Assembly: GCA_964637705.1 (NCBI GenBank)
Contig: CAZWVM010000117.1
Coordinates: 1-11,388, forward strand
DNA length: 11,388 bases
Origin: CAZWVM01 sp964637705
GTDB taxonomy: Bacteria; UBA8481
Direction of reading: 5' to 3'
In this document: piece after piece, positions 5,888-11,388 of the stretch
How positions within the stretch are numbered: position 1 is the stretch's first letter
How the letters are laid out: each line of letters opens with the position of its first letter
Program-made: the position numbers and the translations under genes
The notes under the pieces: generated by a model
What the model was told of the DNA's origin: nothing
The model's database searches: none
What the model saw: the letters and a program-made list of their open reading frames with translations, nothing else

Positions 5888-7759
5888 ATGACCGGTCCGA
5901 CAGACGAGAGAGCGGGCGTTTCGGCTGCCCCCGGCGAGTTTGTCGTCGAGGCGACCGACATCAAGTCCGCGGTCGCGGAAGCGGCGCGTCGCTTCGGCTG
6001 TATCGAGCGCCAGATTCGCTATGTCGTGTTGCAGGAGCCGAGCGCGGGATTTTTGGGATTCTGGATTCGCCCGGCCCGGATTCGCGCCTGGCGTCACGAT
6101 TCCCTCCAGCGGCAGGTTGACGAGGCCCTGAAGGCCGTCAAGGACATGGACGGTCATTATCTCATCGAAATCGAGAGCGTCGACCTTCTCCTGACGGTTC
6201 ACGCACCCCTGGGCGCGGCGAAGCCGGTCGCCGAGGATGTCGTGATGAAGGGCTTGAGGGAATACACCCCCGAGTTTCTCGACGAAGCCGCGGTCATCAA
6301 AACCGTTCGCGAAGGAGCAGGCAAGCCCGTCGTTGTCGGGCGCCTTGCGCGCGCCGGTGAAAAGGACGGGCGATGCGAGATCCGGGTCGCGCCGGACGCG
6401 ATGAGCGCCGACATGGTGCTCTTCGCGCCGAAAAAGGGCGGCAAGCCGGTCGAACTGCGCGATGTCGAGAGGGCCCTCGTCCGTGCGGGCGTCGTCCACG
6501 GCATTCGGATGGAGATCGTGGAGAAGATGGTGCGGGAGGAGCGCTGCCACGACCCGATCCGGATCGCGGAGGGCACCCCGGCCGAGGAAGGGATCGCCGG
6601 GCGGCTCGATTTCCTCTTCCGGACCGACCGGCACGTGATTTCCCTGGCCGAGGACGAGAAGGGGAGGGTGGATTACCGGGAACTGGATCTCATCGAATCG
6701 GTCAAGAAGGGCGAACTGCTCGTGCGCCGAGAGCCGCCCCGGGCAGGAACGCCCGGGCGGGATGTTCTCGGCAAGCCCGTTCTTTCCCGTCCCGGTCCGG
6801 ACGTGGAACTGCCCGCCGGTGAGAACGTTTCTTGCGCGGGCGACCAACTGATCTCGGGTCTCGACGGACATGTCACCTTCGTCGGCAACCGCGTGATGGT
6901 GACGCCCGTCTACCACGTGAAGGGCGACGTGAATTACGAGACAGGGAACATCGACTTCAACGGCACGGTCTACGTCGACGGGCTCATCGAGGATGCCTTC
7001 ACGGTGAAGGCCGCGGGAAGCCTCTTCGTGAAGAAGTCGATCGGCAAGTGCCATGTCGAGGTTGGCGGCAATCTCGTCGTCATGGGAGGCATCCTCGGGC
7101 GGCAGGAGGCCACAATCTCCGTCGGCGGAGACCTGGTGGCGCTCTTCATCGAGCATGCCCGCGTGAACGTCGGCGGAAACCTCATCGTCAGCGAGCTGAT
7201 CCTCCACTCCGAAGCGGCGGTGGGGGGCGAACTGCTGATGAACGGGGCGCGGGCGACGCTCGTGGGAGGAGCGGTGCGCACCGGTCGCGACGTGACGGTG
7301 CGATCGATCGGCGGTGAGGGCACGACGCGAACGCACGTGCGGGCCGGCGTGACGGTGGATCTTGCGGAGAGGCAGGCGTCGACCCGCGAGGAGGCGAAGT
7401 CCTCGGAGGAGATGATCGCGCGGATCGACGACGCGCTGCGCCAGATCCAGTCGCGCACGCCCGACGCCGACGCCGGGATCGAGGCGAAAGCCGCCCAGTT
7501 GAAGGAGCGGCGGGCGCATCTTCACGCGCGCCTGCGCGGCCTGCGCGAGACGATGAAGCACATCGAGACCGAGATCGACGAGGCCTCGGTCCGAGCGACG
7601 ATCAACGTGCACGAGACGGCCATGGCGGGAACGCGCATCGAGATCGGCTGCACCTCGACGGTCCTCTCCTCCTCCATCAAGTACGTCACCTTCAAGAAGT
7701 TCGCCGGGAAGGTGAACGTCTATCCCTACAGCGGCAGGACGCCGGACAAGACCGTCTAG
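5888..7759 (+). CDS. FapA/DUF342 beta-helix protein with N-terminal Jag_N-like domain
   Basis: This 623-residue protein belongs to the FapA/DUF342 family, best known as flagellar assembly protein A but widespread in bacteria without a clear flagellar role. Residues 18-69 (FVVEATDIKSAVAEAARRFG, then VLQEPSAGFLGFWIRPARI) match the Jag_N domain of KhpB/Jag and SpoIIIJ-associated proteins. Residues about 150-345 carry FapA blocks such as IRIAEGTPAEEG, VDYRELDLIESVKKGELL and PGRDVLGKPV. Residues about 345-490 form a right-handed beta-helix with repeated VGGNL/VGGDL turns. Residues about 493-565 are a likely coiled coil, and a final beta segment ends the chain. No signal peptide or membrane segment is seen, so it is cytoplasmic. 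The ATG at 5888 lacks an evident Shine-Dalgarno, but an in-frame stop at 5858-5860 limits alternatives. The beta-helix invites comparison with bactofilins; no flagellar gene is visible. Confidence 0.9.
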   Translation: MTGPTDERAGVSAAPGEFVVEATDIKSAVAEAARRFGCIERQIRYVVLQEPSAGFLGFWIRPARIRAWRHDSLQRQVDEALKAVKDMDGHYLIEIESVDLLLTVHAPLGAAKPVAEDVVMKGLREYTPEFLDEAAVIKTVREGAGKPVVVGRLARAGEKDGRCEIRVAPDAMSADMVLFAPKKGGKPVELRDVERALVRAGVVHGIRMEIVEKMVREERCHDPIRIAEGTPAEEGIAGRLDFLFRTDRHVISLAEDEKGRVDYRELDLIESVKKGELLVRREPPRAGTPGRDVLGKPVLSRPGPDVELPAGENVSCAGDQLISGLDGHVTFVGNRVMVTPVYHVKGDVNYETGNIDFNGTVYVDGLIEDAFTVKAAGSLFVKKSIGKCHVEVGGNLVVMGGILGRQEATISVGGDLVALFIEHARVNVGGNLIVSELILHSEAAVGGELLMNGARATLVGGAVRTGRDVTVRSIGGEGTTRTHVRAGVTVDLAERQASTREEAKSSEEMIARIDDALRQIQSRTPDADAGIEAKAAQLKERRAHLHARLRGLRETMKHIETEIDEASVRATINVHETAMAGTRIEIGCTSTVLSSSIKYVTFKKFAGKVNVYPYSGRTPDKTV

Positions 7760-7777
7760 CCGGGGCGGCGTTGCGGG

Positions 7778-7900
7778 CGGTGTCAGGCACCCACATTCTC
7801 ACAAATGCGGTCTGATCCGATTCGGTCGGGCTCGCAAGCTGAAAAGACTCGTGTTCAACCGCTTTTTTTGGAATAGTGGGAAAGTAATTGCCTGACACCG
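7778..7900. repeat. REP/MITE-like element with 12-bp terminal inverted repeats
   Basis: The spacer after the FapA-like gene is bounded by CGGTGTCAGGCA (7778-7789) and its exact reverse complement TGCCTGACACCG (7889-7900). Further in, the ends remain related: the left side reads CCCACATTC...GCGGT (from 7791) and the reverse complement of the right side reads CCCACTATTCC...GCGGT, with an eight-base offset. The left end alone can form a small GGTG/CACC hairpin. No transposase is encoded. Such short palindromic-ended elements are often mobilised by RAYT/IS200-type transposases; membership here is inference. The element fills nearly all of the fapA-udg spacer and stops 32 bases before the udg start. 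Confidence 0.6.
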
Positions 7901-7922
7901 ACCCCGGTTGTTCGGGTATCAT
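7892..7922 (+). promoter_or_regulatory. Candidate promoter of udg-priA, partly within the repeat
   Basis: CTGACA (7892-7897), inside the right terminal repeat, matches TTGACA at five positions. TATCAT (7917-7922) matches TATAAT at five. The spacer of 19 bases is longer than ideal. The ATG at 7933 is only 10 bases after the -10, so the message would have almost no leader. Confidence 0.4.
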
Positions 7923-7932
7923 TCCGTCGGCC

Positions 7933-8631
7933 ATGAATCCCGTCACCGCCCGACAAGACCTCGCTCGCCGGTTCCGGCGCCATATCGAGCAGCAGCTCAT
8001 GATCCAGCCGGCGGTCGAGGAGGGTGCGACTCCGGGCCATGCCGGCGCGGGGTCGGAGCGCGAGCCGGCCCTGGCTTCTCTCGTCGCTGAATACGCGGAT
8101 TGCCGTCGTTGCGGGCTCTGTGAGAAGCGCAAGAGGATCGTGCCGGGGGAGGGGAGTCTCGCGCCGAAGATCCTCCTGATCGGCGAGGCGCCGGGCGCGG
8201 AGGAGGACGAGCAGGGGATCCCCTTCTGCGGGGCGTCGGGCCAGCTCCTGACGAAGATGCTCGCCGCGATCGGCGTGAAGCGCTCGGAGGTCTACATCAC
8301 CAACGTCGTGAAGTGCCGTCCGCCGGGGAACCGCAATCCGGCGCCGGACGAGATCGCGGCATGCCGACCGTTCCTCGGGGGGCAGATCGCGATCCTCGAG
8401 CCGCGCCTGATCGTAACCCTCGGCAACGTCGCGACGCGCCTCATGCTCGGCCTCGAGGAGGCCTCCATCTCGCGGTTGCGCGGGCAGGTCCTTCTCTGCG
8501 AGGGCATCCGGCTCGTCCCCACTTACCACCCCGCCTATCTCCTCCGGAATCCCTCCGCGAAGCGCGAGAGCTGGGAGGACCTGAAGCTCATCAAGAGGAT
8601 CCTCGAGGAAGGGGCGGCCTCGGCCGGCTGA
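7933..8631 (+). CDS. udg: Type 4 (Fe-S) uracil-DNA glycosylase
   Basis: Family 4 uracil-DNA glycosylases remove uracil from DNA, starting base-excision repair of deaminated cytosine. The 232-residue protein has the active-site motif GEAPGAEEDEQG (84-95), PFCGASGQLL (97-106), YITNVVKCRPPGNRNP (121-136) and the C-terminal PTYHPAYLLRNP (196-207) with His199. Cys57, Cys60, Cys128 and Cys144 are placed as the [4Fe-4S] ligands of the family. The N-terminal 45 residues are a variable extension. I chose ATG 7933: a TTG at 7888 is in frame but lies inside the terminal repeat and would precede the likely transcription start. No Shine-Dalgarno is seen at 7933, in keeping with a near-leaderless message. 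The gene overlaps priA by one base (TGATG), so the pair is probably cotranscribed and translationally coupled. Confidence 0.94.
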   Translation: MNPVTARQDLARRFRRHIEQQLMIQPAVEEGATPGHAGAGSEREPALASLVAEYADCRRCGLCEKRKRIVPGEGSLAPKILLIGEAPGAEEDEQGIPFCGASGQLLTKMLAAIGVKRSEVYITNVVKCRPPGNRNPAPDEIAACRPFLGGQIAILEPRLIVTLGNVATRLMLGLEEASISRLRGQVLLCEGIRLVPTYHPAYLLRNPSAKRESWEDLKLIKRILEEGAASAG

Positions 8632-10886
8632 TGACCGAGCGCCGCTTCGTCTCCGTCCTCGTCCCCATTCCCGCGGGCCCGAACGAGACCTTCACGTACG
8701 AGGCGGAGGAGCCGGTCGCGATCGGTGAACGGGTCTCCGTGACCTTCGGGCGGCGCGAGGTGATCGGGATCGTGGTGGAGGAGGCCGCGTCGCGACCGGA
8801 CGCGCGCGTGATCGAGGGGCGATGCGACGGGTTCCCGGTGCTGACGCGGGAGATCCTTGCGCTCACTCGTTGGATGGCGGATCGGCTCTTCGTGCCGTGG
8901 TATCGTTGCATCGAGACCGCGGTGCCATCGGGCCTGAAGATGGCCGCCGCGGGCGCCCGGCCCCGCACGCGCCGCGTGCTCGTGCCGCTCGACCGGCCGG
9001 CGCCGGTCCGCGAGGAACGGCACGAGTCCTGCCTCCGGATGGTCGCCGCGCACCCGGGCGCCTTCACGATCGCGGAGGCCGCCGCGCGGCTCGAGGTCTC
9101 GCGCGGCGTCGTCGAGAACCTCGTGAAGCGCGGATCCCTCGGTGTGACGCACGTGCCCGATCGCCGTGACCCCTTCCGCGGCTCCGAACCCCCCCCGCGC
9201 GACACGCCGCCGGACCTGACGACGGACCAGGAGAAGGCCCTGCAGCGGATCGCCGGTGCGGGCCCGGGCGGCGAGATTCTCCTGTGGGGCGTGACCGGGA
9301 GCGGGAAGACCGAGGTCTACCTGCGCGCGATCTCGTCCGCGCTCGAGAGGGGAGAGAGCGCGATCGTCCTCGTGCCCGAGATCTCGCTCACCCCGCAGAC
9401 GGTCGACCGGTTCCGCGCCCGCTTCGGCGAGACCGTCGCGATCCTCCACTCCGCGCTCTCCCAGGGCGAGCGCTTCGACGAGTGGATGCGCCTGAGGCGC
9501 GGGGAGGCGCGGGTCGCCGTGGGCGCGCGCTCCGCGATCTTCGCGCCCGTCGACCGCCTCGGCGTCATCGTCGTCGACGAGGCGCACGAGTCGTCCTACA
9601 AGCAGGCCGATTCGCCGCGCTATCACGCGATCGATGTTGCGCGCCGGCGCGCGCGGCAGGCCGGCGCCGTGCTCGTCCTCGGAACCGCCACCCCGACCTG
9701 CGAGCTCGTGCACGCGGCGGGCGGCGTCCCGCCCGGCCCGGCGGCGGAAAGCCCCTCCACGCCCGGGACGGAGAACTGCGGGCCCGCGCGCCTGCCGGCC
9801 CGCGTCGCCGGGCGGCCGATGCCCGAGACGCGGATCGTGGACATGCGGCTCGAACTGGCGGAGGGCCACACCGGCATCTTCTCGCGGATGCTCCTCCGCG
9901 AGATGAGAAAGACCCTGGAACGAAAAGAGCAGGCGCTCCTCTTCCTCAACCGCCGTGGCCACGCCTCTTTCATCCTCTGCCGCGGGTGCGGCGAGGCGGT
10001 GAGATGCCCGCACTGTTCCGTCTCCCTGACCCTCCACGGCTCCGAGCGCCGCCACACGGCCCGCCCGCACGGCCGCGCCCCCGAGCTCGTGTGCCACATC
10101 TGCAATCACCGCGTGCTCCAACCCCAGGTCTGCCCGGCCTGCGGTTCGAAGAAGATCCGGTCCTTCGGCGCCGGGACGGAGCGGATCGAGGAGGAGGCGG
10201 CCCGCGTCTGTCCCGGCGCGCGCATCGCGCGCATGGACGCCGACACGACGGCGAGGAAGGGCGCGCATCGCGAGATCCTTTCCGCCTACGCCGCCGGCGA
10301 CTACGACGTGCTCGTCGGCACCCAGATGATCGGCAAGGGGCTTGATCTTTCGCGCGTGACGCTCGTCGGCGTCGTCGCCGCCGACAGCGGGCTTCACCTG
10401 CCCGACTTCCGCGCGCCGGAGCGGACCTTCCAGCAGATCGTCCAGGTCGTCGGGCGCGCGGGTCGCGCCGAGCGCCCCGGTCTCGCCGTCATCCAGGCCT
10501 ACGTGCCGGATCACCCGGCCGTGCGCCATGCCGCGGCGCAGGATGTCGAGGCGTTTCTCGAGAGCGAATTGAAGCGGCGCGAGATCGCCGGGATGCCTCC
10601 CTTCCGCCGCATGGCGCTCTGGACCTTCGAGTCGAAGAGCGACGAGCTGGCGCGAACCGCGGCCGAGCGCTCGGTCGAGGAGCTCGCGGTCGTTCCGGGC
10701 GAGGTATCGGGGCCGGCGCCGGCGCCCCTGGAGCGCCTTCGCGGCCGCTACCGCTGGCAGGTGCGCTGGCTCTTCCCCGCGGATTTGCCCGAGACGGAGA
10801 TCGCGGCCGCCTGCGGCCGCGCCGGCACCCGCGGCGAGGGCGAACTCCGCATCGCCCTCGACATCGACCCCTCGGATGTGATGTAG
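8631..10886 (+). CDS. priA: Primosomal replication-restart helicase PriA
   Basis: PriA recognises stalled or collapsed replication forks, unwinds DNA 3' to 5' and reloads the replicative helicase. The protein is 751 residues, close to the usual length of about 730. Residues 1-105 form the 3'-end-binding domain, and about 135-175 a winged helix. The helicase core follows, with Walker A GVTGSGKT (220-227), VVDEAHESSYKQ (314-325), LGTATPT (350-356), VGTQMIGKGLDL (562-573) and QVVGRAGRAER (605-615). Eight zinc-binding cysteines lie at 450, 453, 459, 462, 488, 491, 501 and 504. Oddities: motif II is DEAH where most PriA have DEEH; about 20-25 extra Gly/Pro-rich residues follow LGTATPT; and the Zn domain has a longer loop (469-485). 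All key residues remain, so it should be active. The ATG at 8631 overlaps the udg stop. Confidence 0.96.
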   Translation: MTERRFVSVLVPIPAGPNETFTYEAEEPVAIGERVSVTFGRREVIGIVVEEAASRPDARVIEGRCDGFPVLTREILALTRWMADRLFVPWYRCIETAVPSGLKMAAAGARPRTRRVLVPLDRPAPVREERHESCLRMVAAHPGAFTIAEAAARLEVSRGVVENLVKRGSLGVTHVPDRRDPFRGSEPPPRDTPPDLTTDQEKALQRIAGAGPGGEILLWGVTGSGKTEVYLRAISSALERGESAIVLVPEISLTPQTVDRFRARFGETVAILHSALSQGERFDEWMRLRRGEARVAVGARSAIFAPVDRLGVIVVDEAHESSYKQADSPRYHAIDVARRRARQAGAVLVLGTATPTCELVHAAGGVPPGPAAESPSTPGTENCGPARLPARVAGRPMPETRIVDMRLELAEGHTGIFSRMLLREMRKTLERKEQALLFLNRRGHASFILCRGCGEAVRCPHCSVSLTLHGSERRHTARPHGRAPELVCHICNHRVLQPQVCPACGSKKIRSFGAGTERIEEEAARVCPGARIARMDADTTARKGAHREILSAYAAGDYDVLVGTQMIGKGLDLSRVTLVGVVAADSGLHLPDFRAPERTFQQIVQVVGRAGRAERPGLAVIQAYVPDHPAVRHAAAQDVEAFLESELKRREIAGMPPFRRMALWTFESKSDELARTAAERSVEELAVVPGEVSGPAPAPLERLRGRYRWQVRWLFPADLPETEIAAACGRAGTRGEGELRIALDIDPSDVM

Positions 10887-10962
10887 GGATCGAGCCCGTC
10901 CGAGGCGCGCTCCTCCGTTTTCCCGCGCTGACCCCCCGGGCGGCAAATCGAACAACTGACCT

Positions 10963-10972
10963 CCTGACACCG
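10963..10972. repeat. Partial copy of the terminal repeat upstream of the SDR gene
   Basis: CCTGACACCG repeats ten bases of the right end of the element at 7778-7900, in the same orientation and again just before a gene start. No matching inverted partner is seen in the 113-base spacer. It may be a solo end, a repeat remnant, or simply a shared -35 region. Ten bases is short enough for chance. Confidence 0.4.
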
Positions 10973-10992
10973 GCCGGCCCGTCTGCTACACT
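10964..10992 (+). promoter_or_regulatory. Candidate promoter of the SDR gene (leaderless)
   Basis: CTGACA (10964-10969) and TACACT (10987-10992) are separated by the optimal 17 bases, and a TG at 10984-10985 gives an extended -10 (TGCTACACT). The predicted transcription start falls at about 10999-11000, on the A of the ATG at 11000. No Shine-Dalgarno precedes that codon. I see no clear terminator for priA in 10887-10963. Confidence 0.55.
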
Positions 10993-10999
10993 CCCCCCG

Positions 11000-11388
11000 A
11001 TGATTGGCCGGGACACGGATAAGCCCGTCCTCGTTCTCGGGGGAGAGGGTTTCGTCGGTTCGCACCTCTGCGAGCGCATCGCCAACGTCGTTCCCCTCGA
11101 CGACCGCAGTTTCAACAAGCACCACTTCGACTCCACCGTCGTCATGGACATCGGCTCCCCCGACATCGACACGCTCGTCGCCAAGTCCGGCCTCGTCCTC
11201 CATGCCGCCTGCCGCGACATCCGCAACTCGATCCGGTTCCCGCTGGAGGACGCTCGCACCAATATCCTGGGGACGCTGAACGTCCTCATGGCCTGCCGCC
11301 GCCACAACGTTCCCTTCTTCTACATCTCCTCGGTCTCGGTCTGGAGCGAGGTCAGCCACTACGCGGTCTCCAAGTCCACCGGCGAGCG
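11000..11388 (+). CDS. NAD-dependent epimerase/dehydratase (extended SDR), 5' part
   Basis: The first 129 residues of an extended short-chain dehydrogenase/reductase are present; the gene runs off the window. The Rossmann nucleotide-binding motif is LVLGGEGFVGSHL (11-23). It is followed by an acidic residue after strand 2 (PLDD, 32-35), a Asp at the start of a later strand (VVMDIGS), HAA (68-70), NILGTLNVL (88-96), the strand with candidate catalytic Ser residues FYISSVSVW (107-115), and YAVSK with Tyr121 and Lys125 as the YxxxK pair. These enzymes usually act on nucleotide-activated sugars for envelope polysaccharides; the substrate cannot be told from this fragment. Only five residues separate SSVSVW from YAVSK, fewer than the twenty or so usual in UDP-sugar epimerases. 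The ATG at 11000 fits the promoter just upstream and has no Shine-Dalgarno. Confidence 0.88.
   Translation, partial: MIGRDTDKPVLVLGGEGFVGSHLCERIANVVPLDDRSFNKHHFDSTVVMDIGSPDIDTLVAKSGLVLHAACRDIRNSIRFPLEDARTNILGTLNVLMACRRHNVPFFYISSVSVWSEVSHYAVSKSTGE

Noticed and set aside
5852..7612. Minus-strand open frame (586 codons) opposite the FapA-like gene
   Set aside because: The + strand frame has clear FapA and Jag_N motifs; the reverse is a His/Asp/Arg-rich shadow.
7778..7900. Inverted repeat as an intrinsic terminator or a CRISPR unit
   Set aside because: The arms are about 100 bases apart, so they make no compact terminator hairpin, and there is no repeat-spacer periodicity.
7888..7932. TTG at 7888 as the udg start
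   Set aside because: It lies within the terminal repeat, lacks a Shine-Dalgarno, and the added residues are not part of the family; the ATG at 7933 suits the -10 hexamer better.
8535..10970. Long minus-strand open frame (811 codons) opposite priA
   Set aside because: It mirrors the codon bias of priA, is rich in Arg/Gly/Ala/Asp and shows no domain.

Overview
The window is high-GC bacterial chromosomal DNA, and every gene I can support is on the + strand. A complex I subunit, a secreted SurA-type chaperone, a type 4 (iron-sulfur) uracil-DNA glycosylase, PriA and a FapA/DUF342 protein together suggest a Gram-negative (diderm) bacterium. The surA-pdxA-rsmA order is the one known from Proteobacteria and elsewhere. 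I see no marker that fixes the phylum, and a poorly sampled lineage is quite possible (inference).

Region 1 (1-3726) is a tightly packed, probably polycistronic run. It holds the 3' end of nuoB, a SurA-like periplasmic prolyl isomerase/chaperone (ATGA overlap), pdxA (vitamin B6), rsmA/ksgA (16S rRNA dimethylation) and, overlapping rsmA by GTGA, a 177-residue protein with a CX3CX2C motif that reads like a miniature, divergent radical SAM enzyme.

Region 2 (3727-5039) is less GC-rich and looks accessory. A gap of about 260 bases has a candidate promoter and only doubtful small reading frames. It is followed by a 228-residue protein resembling a SpoIIE/PP2C-type phosphatase that has lost its catalytic acidic residues, then an AT-rich 136-base promoter region with an exact TTGACA and an inverted repeat, then a 76-residue excisionase-type helix-turn-helix protein.

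Region 3 (5069-7759) holds a membrane-anchored M23 (LytM) peptidoglycan endopeptidase and a 623-residue FapA/DUF342 beta-helix protein with a Jag_N-like N-terminus. With the HTH gene just upstream they form a likely three-gene transcription unit, possibly linking a cell-wall hydrolase to a beta-helix scaffold.

Region 4 (7760-11388) starts with a 123-base element bounded by 12-bp inverted repeats (CGGTGTCAGGCA/TGCCTGACACCG), resembling REP/MITE-type repeats. It is followed by udg and priA (one-base overlap), a spacer with a further partial copy of the repeat, and the 5' end of an extended-SDR NAD-dependent epimerase/dehydratase. Start codons at 3736, 7933 and 11000 each lie only 6-10 bases after a -10-like hexamer and lack a clear Shine-Dalgarno sequence, which suggests leaderless or near-leaderless transcripts.
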